From contig NZ_BMOU01000006.1 of assembly GCF_014647235.1 (NCBI RefSeq), positions 124,001-188,000 of the forward strand: a stretch of DNA of 64,000 bases, in the 5' to 3' direction. Shown here in pieces: positions 43,691 through 53,059 of the stretch; within the stretch, counting starts at the first letter, position 1, and the number at the start of each line of letters is the position of its first letter. This DNA is from Haloarcula pellucida. Lineage in GTDB: Archaea; Halobacteriota; Halobacteria; Halobacteriales; Haloarculaceae. The translations under genes were made by a program, and so were the position numbers. The notes below the pieces were generated by a model. It was given only the letters and a program-made list of their open reading frames with translations, was not told where the DNA came from and searched no databases.

Positions 43691-45163
43691 TCACTTGCCG
43701 AACTGCCGGACGTTCGCCAGCAGTTTCGCTCGGAGCGACGGCGAGGCGAGGACGACGGCGCTGTAGACGACCCCGCCCAGCAGTATCTGCGCGACGAGGC
43801 CGGGGAACGTCGCGGGCGCGACGGTGCCAGCGACGACCAACGCGCCGCCCATCACCGCGGCCGCGCCGACACACCACACGACCACGCCCGTCGGGAACGA
43901 CAGCGGGATGACTCGCCGGAGGTACCCGCCGAGGACGAGCGTGTTGACCGTCATCGCGGTCCCGGTGGCGGCCGCGGCGCCGACGAGGCCGAACCGGGGC
44001 ACCAGCATGACGTTCAGGACCACGTTTAACGTCAGCGACGCCACCGTCGCGTAGGCCCCGACGTCGGGTCGGTCGAGCGCCCGGATCGTCGCGTCGAAGA
44101 CGTTGTTGACGGCGGTGACCAACTTCTCGCCCATCAGCACGACGAACGCCGCGGTGGCGAGGAGGAACTCCGGCCCGAAGACGAGGCCGAGTATCTGCTC
44201 GGAGAGCAGCGCGACGCCGACGAAGGCGGGAATCACGAGGACGAGCGACGCCGCCAGTCCGTCCCGCACCGTCGGCGCGATGCGGTCGCGCTCTCCGGTG
44301 GCGTCCCACGCGCTCATCTGTGCGAAGACGGTGTTCGAGACGACGACGCCGACGATGCCAGTCATGACCGTCACTCGCCACGCGAGTTCGTAACTGGCGA
44401 CGTGCGCTCCCGAGAGGAACAGGCCGACGACGAGGACGTCCATGCTGTTGTAGACGTGCCCGCCCAACCCCCAGACGCCGTTGAACTTCGCGTAGTCGAC
44501 GAGCGTCCGCAGGTGCCGGGTCGAGGGTCGGGCCAGCCCAGTCTCCATCCGGACGACGCCGGCAGCCAGCAACACGACGTAGCCCGCGACGAGGCCGTAG
44601 ACGAGCGCCATCGCACCCGCGCCGAACTGGACGAGGACGACGGCGACGACGACGTAGGTGGCGAGGCGGAGAAACTGGAGGACGGCCGTCTCGTCGGCCC
44701 GCATCTCCGCGCGGAGGACGTGGAGCGTGAGCATCGACGACTGGTACAGCACGGCGGCGACCAGCAACGGGACGACGACGGACGCCCCGACGTAGTCGTT
44801 CACCACGCCCCGGAACGGGACGACGAGCGCCGCCAGCCCGAGCAACAGCGTTCCTTTGAGGAGAAGCGCCGCCGCGAGAATCGCGTCCGGATCGGTCCCC
44901 TCACTGATGCGTTTCTCGACGGCCCCGTTGATGCCGAAGTCGGCGAACGTCCCGAGCGTACTCAACACGGCCTCGAACAGGAAGAACACGCCCAGCGCCG
45001 CCGCGCCGAGCGCACCCGCGAAGTACACAGTCGAGCCGAACCCGACGACGACGCCGACGATTTCCAGCGCCAGCAAAAGCCCGCCCGCCTTCGCGAAGTT
45101 CAATCGCCGGGGCATCGTCGGTCGCCCGACCGACGCTGTGTCTCGGCCACGGTCCCCGGTCAT
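43691..45163 (-). CDS. Polysaccharide flippase (MATE/MOP superfamily, Wzx-like)
   Basis: Membrane protein of 490 residues with 12-14 segments and the layout of oligosaccharide flippases: AKAGGLLLALEIVGVVVGFGSTVYFAG at the start, FADFGINGAVEKRIS, and a central YNSMDVLVVGLFLSGAHVASYELAWRV motif region. It would turn lipid-linked glycan to the outer face for surface assembly. An internal ATG (residue 17, near 45115) is an alternative start. Followed on the same strand, reading upstream, by the GT2/GT4 genes. Confidence 0.87.
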   Translation of the reverse strand: MTGDRGRDTASVGRPTMPRRLNFAKAGGLLLALEIVGVVVGFGSTVYFAGALGAAALGVFFLFEAVLSTLGTFADFGINGAVEKRISEGTDPDAILAAALLLKGTLLLGLAALVVPFRGVVNDYVGASVVVPLLVAAVLYQSSMLTLHVLRAEMRADETAVLQFLRLATYVVVAVVLVQFGAGAMALVYGLVAGYVVLLAAGVVRMETGLARPSTRHLRTLVDYAKFNGVWGLGGHVYNSMDVLVVGLFLSGAHVASYELAWRVTVMTGIVGVVVSNTVFAQMSAWDATGERDRIAPTVRDGLAASLVLVIPAFVGVALLSEQILGLVFGPEFLLATAAFVVLMGEKLVTAVNNVFDATIRALDRPDVGAYATVASLTLNVVLNVMLVPRFGLVGAAAATGTAMTVNTLVLGGYLRRVIPLSFPTGVVVWCVGAAAVMGGALVVAGTVAPATFPGLVAQILLGGVVYSAVVLASPSLRAKLLANVRQFGK

Positions 45164-45212
45164 GGTCGGGCGGTTCGACGGGGGACTGCGCGTGCGGTGC
45201 GTTCGGCCAGCA

Positions 45213-45992
45213 TCACGGCATCACCCGTGCGAGCAACGCCCGTCCCAGCGCGAGGGCTGTCGACGGGTGTGGGGCGATGCGGAGCGCTCGCGCGAAGTAC
45301 GCGACAGCGCGGTCGAACTCCCCCTCTCGGTGGTACGCCCGTCCGACGGTCGTGAACAACTGGACGTAGTAGATGTCGGTGTACGGGTGGGCGGCGGGCA
45401 CTCGCTGGTCGACCAGATAGCCGAAGCGTTTGGCCTGTTCGAGGTACTCGTCGACGGGCATCCCCGACGCCATCATACTCTGGTCGTGGTGCCGACGGGT
45501 GAACAGATCCGGGCAGAGGCAGACGCCCGCCTCCGTCGCGGCTTCGAGGACGTAGAGCGTGTCCTCGCCGCGGCGCAACTCGGACTCGAAGCGGACGCCG
45601 ACCCGGTCGGTGTCGACGAGGATGGCCGACGTGACCTCGTCTAAGTCGCCGACGAACGCCTCGTAGACGAACTCGTCTATCGACATCGGATCGCCCGCCA
45701 GACAGAGGCCCGCGCCCGTCTCGGCCATCCGTTCCAGTTGGCGTTCGAGTTTGTCCGGTTCCCAGAGGTCGTCGGCGTCGAGGAAAGCGACGTATCGGTG
45801 CTGTGCGCGGTCGAGGCCGGCGTTGCGTGCGTCCGCGGGACCGGTATCGACGTCGTCGACGACGATCAGTTCCGTCGGCACGGACTGTGCGGCGACGGTC
45901 GCCTTCGCCTCTTCGAGCATCTCAGCGGGCGTGTATCTCTGACTGTACGGGACGACGACCGAGACGGGCCCGTCCGCGCCGTCGGTCACCAT
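45213..45992 (-). CDS. GT2 family glycosyltransferase
   Basis: Protein of 259 residues with a GT-A fold: [38 protein letters not shown] and [22 protein letters not shown] (metal-binding DAD). The C-terminal 40 residues look like a TPR-like helical pair. Start MVTDGADGP overlaps the end of the neighbouring GT4 gene by seven bases. Acts on a nucleotide sugar in surface glycan assembly. Acceptor unknown. Confidence 0.83.
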   Translation of the reverse strand: MVTDGADGPVSVVVPYSQRYTPAEMLEEAKATVAAQSVPTELIVVDDVDTGPADARNAGLDRAQHRYVAFLDADDLWEPDKLERQLERMAETGAGLCLAGDPMSIDEFVYEAFVGDLDEVTSAILVDTDRVGVRFESELRRGEDTLYVLEAATEAGVCLCPDLFTRRHHDQSMMASGMPVDEYLEQAKRFGYLVDQRVPAAHPYTDIYYVQLFTTVGRAYHREGEFDRAVAYFARALRIAPHPSTALALGRALLARVMP

Positions 45993-47203
45993 TCGGCCAT
46001 CACCGTCCGGTGAATCTCGTTCAGGCGCTCGGCGTGGTGGCGCCACGTCCACTGCTGGTCGAGCAGTCGCTGGTGACCCGCTCGCCCCATCGCCCGTAAC
46101 CGCTCGGGGTCGTCTAGCAGGCGGTCGAGCGTCTCGGCCAGCGTCGTCGGGTCGTGCGGGGGGACGAGGACGCCCGTCTCGCCGTCGACGACCATCTCCG
46201 GGATACCACCGACCGACGAGGCGACGACCGGCGTCTTCGCGGCCATCGCCTCGTAGATGACCGTCGGCCGCCCCTCTCGCCAACTGGGATGGACCAGCAC
46301 GTCGGCGGCTATCTGCCAGCGACGGAGCGCCACGGGGTCGAGTTGCCAGAACGACCGGGCGGGGTGGCGGAGTTTGCCGAGGCGGTCCAACAGCCACCAC
46401 CGGAGGTCGCCCTCGTGGCCGACGGTCACGAGCATCACGTCCGCCCGGTCTAAGGCGTCGACGGCCGCGACGAGTTCTTTCAATCCCTTCTCCTCGGCGT
46501 AGGCACCGACCGAAAGCAGCACCGTCGTCTCCGGGCCGATGCCCAGTTCGTCGCGAATCTGCTCGCGTCGGTCGGTCGGGAACCGCGACGGGTCCTCGCC
46601 GATGGGGACGGTCCGGATTTTCGACTCGGGGACGAACCGGGCGGCGCGGGTCGCGAGCTCGTCGCTGACGACGACGATTCGGGCGGCGTACGCCAGCGTC
46701 TCGCGGATGCGGGCCTGTGCCTGCTCGTTGAACGACTCGTAGTTGTGGAGGTCGACGGCGTGGCTGTTGACCACCAGCGGCAGGTCGTGCCGACGGCAGT
46801 ACCGCAACATCCCGTAGCCGTCGAGGTAGATGTCCGAGGTGTGGACCACGTCGTGGGGCGTCTCGAAGGTGCGTTCGACGTACCTCGTGACGCGCTTCTG
46901 GAGCGAGTCGCCGGAGACGTGGTAGCAGTACTGCTTCGGCACCGCGTAGAGGAACCGGGGGTAGTGTGCCACGTAGGTGCCCCAGCGCTCCGTCCGGGGT
47001 ACCCGCGAGTACTCCGAGTACGGACCGACCGGTGGGGCGAAGGGCGTCGGCACCACCACGTCCAACTCGGCGGCGGTCCGGTTCAGCGCGTCGAACGAGC
47101 GGTGGTTGAACGGCGACCGGACCGGGAGCGCGTGGCTCTGGTGGTGGATAGAGCAGGCCAGCACCCGGTAGGGGTCGCCGTCGTTACCGGGCTGGACGGT
47201 CAT
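45986..47203 (-). CDS. GT4 family glycosyltransferase (paralogue of 48113-49336)
   Basis: Retaining GT-B enzyme of 405 residues. N-terminal half binds the acceptor. The C-terminal nucleotide-sugar half has [18 protein letters not shown] and the conserved [18 protein letters not shown] plus [18 protein letters not shown]. Acidic catalytic Glu lies in the E-x7-E pattern there. Strongly alike in sequence to the protein at 48113-49336. Its start is four bases inside the end of the GT2 gene at 47200-48120, so translation is coupled along this operon. Confidence 0.86.
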   Translation of the reverse strand: MTVQPGNDGDPYRVLACSIHHQSHALPVRSPFNHRSFDALNRTAAELDVVVPTPFAPPVGPYSEYSRVPRTERWGTYVAHYPRFLYAVPKQYCYHVSGDSLQKRVTRYVERTFETPHDVVHTSDIYLDGYGMLRYCRRHDLPLVVNSHAVDLHNYESFNEQAQARIRETLAYAARIVVVSDELATRAARFVPESKIRTVPIGEDPSRFPTDRREQIRDELGIGPETTVLLSVGAYAEEKGLKELVAAVDALDRADVMLVTVGHEGDLRWWLLDRLGKLRHPARSFWQLDPVALRRWQIAADVLVHPSWREGRPTVIYEAMAAKTPVVASSVGGIPEMVVDGETGVLVPPHDPTTLAETLDRLLDDPERLRAMGRAGHQRLLDQQWTWRHHAERLNEIHRTVMAEW

Positions 47204-48120
47204 CCGTCACCACCCGTCACCAGCGACCGGAGGCCGAGTACCGACCAGAACGCCAGTCGAGCGAGGTCCTTCGGTCGGGTGAACGCACACGCGTCGAGGT
47301 ACGACGCAGCCTCACCGAACCGCCCCGCGGCGAGGAAGTGTCCGACGATTCCCATTCGGTGGACCCGTCGGACCGGGACGCCCTCACGCTCCAGTTCCGC
47401 CACGAGGTCGGCGTTCCGGGCGAGATAGCGCCGGTCGTTCTCGGCGTACGTCTCGGCGGGCGCGTCCCCGGTGAAATGTGTCACCGCGAGCGGTTCGTCC
47501 ACGTACGCGAGGTTCCCGGCCGCGAGAACCCGCAGGACGAGGTCCCAGTCTTCGTAAATAGACAGGCTCTCGTCGAACCCGCCCGCCGCTTCGAGAACCG
47601 CCCGCTCGACCACGAGCGTCGATCCCGGCCCCATGAACACCTGCATGGCGAGCAGCGACGTCGCCAGTTCCCGACCGCCCTCTCTCGGGGCCGACGAGCG
47701 AAAGAGGCGGTCGGAGACGACGGCGGCGAGGCGGCCCAGCGGGGAGAGGCCGGCCGTCCGAAGGTCACAGTAGGCGCCGACCCACCCCTCGCCGCGTGAC
47801 TCGACGGCGGCGAGTTGCCGCTCCAGTTTCCGGGGGAGCCACTCGTCGTCCGAGTCGAGAAAGGCGACGTACTGGCCGCGGGCGGCCTCGACGCCGGTGT
47901 TGCGGGCGGCGCTGACCCCGTGGTTCGTCTCGTGGGCCAGATAGCGGACGCGGTCGTCGTACCCCTCGACCACTGCTCGCGTGTCGTCTGTCGACCCGTC
48001 GTCGACGACGACCACTTCGAGGTCCTCGACGGTCTGTGCCAGCGCGCTGTCTATCGCGCGGCCGACGAGGTGCCCCCGCTCGTAGGCCGGAATCACGACG
48101 CTGACGCGGGGGCTACGCAC
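47200..48120 (-). CDS. GT2 family glycosyltransferase
   Basis: GT-A transferase of 306 residues, with VSVVIPAYERGHLVGRAIDSAL, VVVVDDGSTDDTRAVVE, NHGVSAARNTGVEAARGQYVAFLDSDDEWLPRKLE and a later EDWDLVLRVLAAG acceptor motif. It overlaps the downstream GT4 gene by four bases and the upstream one by eight, placing it in the middle of the glycan operon. Sugar and acceptor are unknown. Confidence 0.86.
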   Translation of the reverse strand: MRSPRVSVVIPAYERGHLVGRAIDSALAQTVEDLEVVVVDDGSTDDTRAVVEGYDDRVRYLAHETNHGVSAARNTGVEAARGQYVAFLDSDDEWLPRKLERQLAAVESRGEGWVGAYCDLRTAGLSPLGRLAAVVSDRLFRSSAPREGGRELATSLLAMQVFMGPGSTLVVERAVLEAAGGFDESLSIYEDWDLVLRVLAAGNLAYVDEPLAVTHFTGDAPAETYAENDRRYLARNADLVAELEREGVPVRRVHRMGIVGHFLAAGRFGEAASYLDACAFTRPKDLARLAFWSVLGLRSLVTGGDG

Positions 48121-49336
48121 GCACGACCTCCCGATGAACCTCGTTCAGGCGCTCGGCGTGGCGCTTCCACGTCCACTGCTGGTCGAGGAGTCGCTGGAGA
48201 CCCGCCCGGCCCATCTCGCGCAGTCGCTCGGGGTCGTCGAGCAGGTAGTCCAGCGTCTCGGCCAGCGCCGCCGGGTCGTGTGGCGGGACGAGGACGCCCG
48301 TCTCGCCGTCGACGACCATCTCCGGGATGCCGCCGACGTTCGACGCCAGCACGGGCGTCTCGGCGGCCATCGCCTCGTAGATGACCGTCGGGCGGGCCTC
48401 GAAGTGACTCGGGTGGACCAGCAGGTCCGCGGCGACGTGGAGACGCCGGACCGCGATGGGGTCGAGTTGCCAGTAGGCGTGGGCCGGATGACGTAGTTCG
48501 CCCAGTCGGTCGAGGAACCACCAGCGGAGCGCCCCGCCGTGGCCCACGGCGGCGACGGCCACGTCGTCGCGGTCCAGCGATTCCAGCGCGGCGACGAGGT
48601 CACGGACGCCCTTCTCCTTCTCGAACCGGCCGACGAACAGGAGCAGTTTCGTCTCCGGGGCGACGCCTAGCTCCCGGCGGATGGCGTCCCGACGCTCGGT
48701 CGGATAGTTCTCCGGGTCCTCGCCGATGGGGAGCGTCGTGACCTTGCTCGCGGGCGCGAAGCGACGGGCGACGGCGCTGAGTTCGTCGCTGACCGTGAGG
48801 ACCGCCGAGCAGTAGTCGATGGTCTCGCGGATATGCGACTGGACGGTTTCGTTGAACCGGTCGAAGTTCTTCAGGTCGCCAGCGTGCGAGAGGGCCACGA
48901 GAGGGATGTCGTGGCGCTTGCAGTACTCCAGCGTGGCGTAGCCGTCGAGGTAGAACCCGCAGGCCTGCACCACGTCGTGGGGCGTCTCGAAGGTGCGCTC
49001 GACGTACTTCGTGACGCGCTTTTGGACGGAGTTACCCGAGACGTGGTAGAAGTAGCGCTTCGGGAGCATGTACAGGTAGCGCGGGTAGTGGACTCGATAG
49101 GACCCCCACTGCTCGGTCTTCGGGACGTGGCGGTACTCCGAGTACGGGCCGACGGGCGGGGCGACGGGCGTCGGGGACACCACGTCTAGATCGACGCCGG
49201 TGGCGTTCAGCGCGTCGAACGAGCGGTGGTTGAACGGCGTCCGGACCTGAAAGACGTGGTTCGGGTGCTCGGTCGCACAGCCGAGGACGCGGTAGGACGC
49301 GTCGGGGTCGCTTCGAGATATCGGTTCGTCAGACAT
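48113..49336 (-). CDS. GT4 family glycosyltransferase (paralogue of 45986-47203)
   Basis: GT-B enzyme of 407 residues. LLLFVGRFEKEKGVRDLVAAL and [30 protein letters not shown] mark the GT4 nucleotide-sugar domain. It shares long matching stretches with the other GT4 (for example [38 protein letters not shown]), so the two arose by duplication. ATG at 49336 gives MSDEPISRSD. First gene of the minus-strand glycosyltransferase operon. Confidence 0.86.
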   Translation of the reverse strand: MSDEPISRSDPDASYRVLGCATEHPNHVFQVRTPFNHRSFDALNATGVDLDVVSPTPVAPPVGPYSEYRHVPKTEQWGSYRVHYPRYLYMLPKRYFYHVSGNSVQKRVTKYVERTFETPHDVVQACGFYLDGYATLEYCKRHDIPLVALSHAGDLKNFDRFNETVQSHIRETIDYCSAVLTVSDELSAVARRFAPASKVTTLPIGEDPENYPTERRDAIRRELGVAPETKLLLFVGRFEKEKGVRDLVAALESLDRDDVAVAAVGHGGALRWWFLDRLGELRHPAHAYWQLDPIAVRRLHVAADLLVHPSHFEARPTVIYEAMAAETPVLASNVGGIPEMVVDGETGVLVPPHDPAALAETLDYLLDDPERLREMGRAGLQRLLDQQWTWKRHAERLNEVHREVVRA

Positions 49337-49517
49337 GAGGGTACTGTTGGACGTCTCCCACACCACTCCGTGTGGCTGGGAGGCGGTACGTACGTCCTAC
49401 TGTATCGCCGAGTGAGGTGTTATGCTTTCCGGGGCGAGACACCGAAACCACGTCGACTTCGTCGGTCCGACCCCCCGCACCGATAGGGTTATCCTCCGAG
49501 GTATCCACTCCTTACCC

Positions 49518-50540
49518 GTGTCAGCGAAGGGTGTGGACGGTGGACGGCCGGTGGTGTCCGTCGTCGTCGTGACGTACAACTCCGAGAGGACGGTAGGCGA
49601 GACGCTCGCCTCGCTCACCGAGCAGACGTATCCGGACGACCGGTACGACGTGTTCGTCGTCGACGGCGGGTCGACGGACGGGACCGCCCGCATCGCCGCC
49701 GACCACGGCGTCTCGTTCCTCGTCGCCGAGGGCGCGACCATCGGTGAGTGCCGCAACCGCGGCGCCGACGCGGCTAACGGCGACTACGTCGCTTTTACCG
49801 ACTCCGACTGCGCCGTGCCGGCGACGTGGCTCGGCGATCTCGTTGAGCGAATCGAGGCCCACGCCGCCGACGAGTCGGTCGTCGGCGTCGGCGGGCCGAA
49901 CCGCCCGTTCCCGGGCGATCCGGCGTTCGCGAAACTGGTCGGGAGTCTGCAGGGCACTGTCTTCGGGTCCGGCGGGTCCCCACAGTCCCACGCCATCGAC
50001 GAGGTTCGACTGGTGCGGTCGGTCGCGGCCTGTAACGTCCTGTACGACGCCGACGTGTTCGAGGAGTTCCGCTACGACGACGCGGTCAACGTGGGCGAGG
50101 ACGCGGAGTTCCACTTCCGCCTGAGCGAGGCCGGTTACCGGTTCGTCTTCGACCCGACTATCGCCGTCTCGCACCATCTCTCGCCGACCTTCGGCGACTT
50201 CTGTACGAAGAACCGTTCGTACGGGTACGCGATGGCCCGTATCCAGCGCCGCCACCGGAAAGTCATCCGGTGGTACTCCGCCCTGCCGTCGCTGGCGCTC
50301 GGCGGCGGAACGCTCGCTGCACTGGCCGACCTCCGCGCCCGGAAGGCCCGCTACGTCCCGCTCTTGCTCCTCGCGTTTCTCGTCGTGAGCGGCTACGCCA
50401 CGGCGCGGGTGTACCGCGACCGGCGGAGTCCGCTGGCGTTGCTTGTCCCGGCGATGCTCGCCGCGCAGTACTGCCTCTACGGCGTCGGCTTCCTCGAAGG
50501 GCTGACAGCGCCCGACCCGGAGCCCCAAGACCTGCCGTAG
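49518..50540 (+). CDS. GT2 family glycosyltransferase with C-terminal membrane segments
   Basis: Protein of 340 residues: VSVVVVTYNSERTVGETLASL, VFVVDGGSTDGTARIAADHG, GDYVAFTDSDCAVPATWL (metal-binding acids) and NVGEDAEFHFRLSEAGYRF. Two to three hydrophobic helices end it. A GTG at 49518 is preferred because a TATA-like gggttatcc (about 49486-49494) lies just upstream, making longer readings unlikely to be transcribed. Divergent from the other glycosyltransferase operon. Confidence 0.83.
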   Translation: MSAKGVDGGRPVVSVVVVTYNSERTVGETLASLTEQTYPDDRYDVFVVDGGSTDGTARIAADHGVSFLVAEGATIGECRNRGADAANGDYVAFTDSDCAVPATWLGDLVERIEAHAADESVVGVGGPNRPFPGDPAFAKLVGSLQGTVFGSGGSPQSHAIDEVRLVRSVAACNVLYDADVFEEFRYDDAVNVGEDAEFHFRLSEAGYRFVFDPTIAVSHHLSPTFGDFCTKNRSYGYAMARIQRRHRKVIRWYSALPSLALGGGTLAALADLRARKARYVPLLLLAFLVVSGYATARVYRDRRSPLALLVPAMLAAQYCLYGVGFLEGLTAPDPEPQDLP

Positions 50541-50545
50541 CGGGC

Positions 50546-51661
50546 TCAGGCCCGGTAGATACCGATGGCCCAGTGGTGTTCGCCGAGTACCTGATAGCCG
50601 AGTCCGAGGTTGCCGTCGACCGCGCAGTGCCAGCCCTCGCCGTCGAACCACGGGTCGACCTGATGCATCGCTCCGGAGTTCCACCCGAGTCTGCCGGTCC
50701 CCTCCACGGCGGGCGAGTCGTCGCGTTCCTCGTCGTCGTAGCTCGTCGGGGTGAGGTCGGTAATCTCGTACAGGCGTACGGCTTCGCCGTAGCGGTCGGC
50801 GCAGTCCTGATAGAACGCGAGAATCCGGTCCTCGAAGACGATGGGCCGACCGCCGGGTCGGGCCGCGCGGGCCCGGCCTTCGACGACGGGGTTCTCGTCG
50901 TGTGGCGTCCAGTCGGGCGCTTCGAGGGTGTCGCTGTAGTACGCGTAGAGGTCCACGCCGTCGCCGAGTAGCCCCCACCAGCGCCCCGCCCAGCGGAAGA
51001 CGCTGAAGTCGTGTAGCGGGGTGGCTGGCTGGACGAGATCAGCGACGGGGGCCCACTCGTGAGGAAACGACTCGGCGCGGTAGAGGGTCACGCCGGCGGG
51101 CCCTCGCTCTTTGGCCCAGCGGTCGGGAATCATGTAGTGCTCGCCCTCCCAGCGGAAGACGTAGGGGTACGACAGGTGTTCGTCGGTCTCGAGCACCACG
51201 CGGTCGTAGGTCCAGTCGTAGCCGTCCGCGCTCTCTGCGTGGGCGATAGCCGCCGACGGCTCCCGGTTGTGGGTGTACACCTCGAAGAACATGTGCCACT
51301 CGCCGGTCTCGGTGACGAACAGAAACGGGTCGGCCACGCAGTCGGTCCGGCCGAAGTCGGTGACGTCCGCGCCGGTCAACACGGGATTGAGGTCACCTGC
51401 CGGCTGGAACAGCGAGGGGGACCGGTCGGCGTCGGTGGGGTAGGACGGTACTGTCGGGCCGTCGTAGCGGCCGGTGACGTCGACCGGGTCCGGCACTCGT
51501 CGACCGGTCGGCGGTCGCACGTGTAGGCGTTCGCCGGTGTGCCACGCGGCCCGTTCGAGGAGCGTCGACTGCGCGAGGAAACGACGAGCACTGTGGAGGA
51601 CAGGGTCGACCCGGGAACGCGCGTGTGCGAGCAACCGGGGCCGGGAGGAGTCGCTAGCCAT
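50546..51661 (-). CDS. Propeller-fold glycan protein (glucosamine inositolphosphorylceramide transferase-like domain)
   Basis: Protein of 371 residues. Repeated beta-propeller motifs with Trp/Tyr and acids, such as DCVADPFLFVTETGEWHMFFE, SYPYVFRWEGEHYMIPD, LHDFSVFRWAGRWWGLL and DPWFDGEGWHCAVDG, recall the domain found in GINT1-like and GH43/GH32-type five-bladed proteins. May transfer or bind a sugar. No signal peptide is visible, so action in the cytoplasm is more likely. Last gene of a three-gene minus-strand run with the beta-helix and LamG genes but with its own promoter. Confidence 0.72.
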   Translation of the reverse strand: MASDSSRPRLLAHARSRVDPVLHSARRFLAQSTLLERAAWHTGERLHVRPPTGRRVPDPVDVTGRYDGPTVPSYPTDADRSPSLFQPAGDLNPVLTGADVTDFGRTDCVADPFLFVTETGEWHMFFEVYTHNREPSAAIAHAESADGYDWTYDRVVLETDEHLSYPYVFRWEGEHYMIPDRWAKERGPAGVTLYRAESFPHEWAPVADLVQPATPLHDFSVFRWAGRWWGLLGDGVDLYAYYSDTLEAPDWTPHDENPVVEGRARAARPGGRPIVFEDRILAFYQDCADRYGEAVRLYEITDLTPTSYDDEERDDSPAVEGTGRLGWNSGAMHQVDPWFDGEGWHCAVDGNLGLGYQVLGEHHWAIGIYRA

Positions 51662-51690
51662 AATCGGTGCCTACCACTCCACCGCGGGAC

Positions 51691-51699
51691 TACTTAATC
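51691..51699 (-). promoter_or_regulatory. TATA-like element for the propeller gene
   Basis: Minus-strand gattaagta is centred about 33 bases before the ATG at 51661 and would give a leaderless or short-leader mRNA within the 58-base gap after the beta-helix gene. Confidence 0.45.
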
Positions 51700-51719
51700 A
51701 CACACGACGGCGAGAGCGG

Positions 51720-53057
51720 CTAGAACCCGGTTCCAGCGGTGCCGAGCGCCCGAAGGCAGCCCGTGTTTCCGTCGCTGTGGGTAACGCTCACGTCCTCGGG
51801 TGCGCCGTGGTACAGCGACGGCGCACTGGGGTCGCCCGCGGCCGAGAGGTTGACGACGTTCGACGTGACGTCGGCCGCTGCGCCCAGTTCGATGTACGGC
51901 CCGAGTACCTTCCGGGCCGGCCCGCGGCCGTTGTAGCTGTCGTACCCCAGTTCGTACACGTAGCCAGCCGTTCCGGTGACGTGTTTGACCGTGTCGACGA
52001 CGGCCGTCCCGTGGCCGAGCAGTCGCACGATAGCGGGCGGACTTGTCGGATTGGTGGTCGGTTCCCAGTGAACGTTGCCGAACTCCAGCATGCTGTCCCA
52101 CGTCTGGTGGACGGCGACGCCGGCCGACCCGCCCATGGTGAGGTAGTCGACGGTCTGTGTCCCGCCCCGGGAGAAGAACACCGTCGTGTTCTGCCCGCTG
52201 ACGGTGGCGCTGGGGTAGGCGGCGATGGTGCCGAACCAGTTGGCCGGGCCGTACCACGAGCGGAACTCGAAGAGGCCGTCCTGGTCGCCGGCGTCACACT
52301 CGTAGATGGTGAGTTGGTCGTGGCGACACTGGAACGGCCCGACGCCCTCGTCGACGCGGTAGACGGCGTTGTTCCAGCCCCAGAACAGCAGGCGGCCGAC
52401 CTGCAGGTCCTGCGTGTCCCTGTTCGCGTGGCGGATGGCGACGCCGGTCGGTTGGGTTCCGGCGGGACCGTTCAACGCGAACCCGTCGAGTTTGACGCGG
52501 TCCACGCCTGCGTCCCGGTCGAACAGGATGCCGTCGGCGGTCCGGTCGGTGATGGCGACTTTCGATATCTCGACGCCGAGACCGAGTATCTGCGTCTCCT
52601 CGTAGGGCCGGATGGGGCCCGTCTCCTCGACCACGCCAGCCGGGAGACGCACCTCGCCGCCGCCGTTGGCCGCGACGAGATCCAGTGCGTCCTGAATCGG
52701 CGTGTCGGTCCCCGCGGGGTCGATGGTCTGCGGGGCGGCGAGGCTCCGACCGATAGCGACGACGAAGCCGTCGAGGAGCAGCGACTCGACGCCCGCCCCC
52801 TCTACCGTCGTGGTGTCGCCCGTCCCGTCGGCCCCGATGGTCCCGAGTTGGCTCCACGACCCGCCGTCGCCGATGTAGACGTCTCCGGTGTCCGTCGCGA
52901 GGAACTTCGCGCCGGCCTTCGCGACGTAGTTCGACCGGTTGGCGTCGACGTCGCGTATCTCGACGTCCGTGTCTATGCGTTCGAAGTTGCGGTTCAGTGG
53001 TTCGTCCCAGTCCAGCGTGCCGGCGGCCGGCGTCTCGTATTGGTGGTTGTCGGTCAT
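51720..53057 (-). CDS. Beta-helix-like surface protein with tailspike-type N-terminus
   Basis: Protein of 445 residues. It starts GTLDWDEPLNRNFERIDTD, then LATDTGDVYIGDGGSWSQLGTIG, both familiar from virus tail-fibre or tailspike-type proteins. From about residue 115 the chain reads as a right-handed beta-helix of the pectate lyase-like type (IQDALDLVAANGGGEVRLPAGVVEETGPI). No signal peptide is visible although the fold normally acts outside. It starts two bases after the LamG stop, so the two are co-translated. Substrate and catalytic residues unknown. Confidence 0.65.
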   Translation of the reverse strand: MTDNHQYETPAAGTLDWDEPLNRNFERIDTDVEIRDVDANRSNYVAKAGAKFLATDTGDVYIGDGGSWSQLGTIGADGTGDTTTVEGAGVESLLLDGFVVAIGRSLAAPQTIDPAGTDTPIQDALDLVAANGGGEVRLPAGVVEETGPIRPYEETQILGLGVEISKVAITDRTADGILFDRDAGVDRVKLDGFALNGPAGTQPTGVAIRHANRDTQDLQVGRLLFWGWNNAVYRVDEGVGPFQCRHDQLTIYECDAGDQDGLFEFRSWYGPANWFGTIAAYPSATVSGQNTTVFFSRGGTQTVDYLTMGGSAGVAVHQTWDSMLEFGNVHWEPTTNPTSPPAIVRLLGHGTAVVDTVKHVTGTAGYVYELGYDSYNGRGPARKVLGPYIELGAAADVTSNVVNLSAAGDPSAPSLYHGAPEDVSVTHSDGNTGCLRALGTAGTGF

Positions 53058-53059
53058 GG

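Noticed and set aside
43425-44381. Arg-rich open frame opposite and across the membrane protein and flippase genes
   Set aside because: It spans the ends of two supported genes on opposite strands and has the typical arginine-rich composition of a shadow frame.
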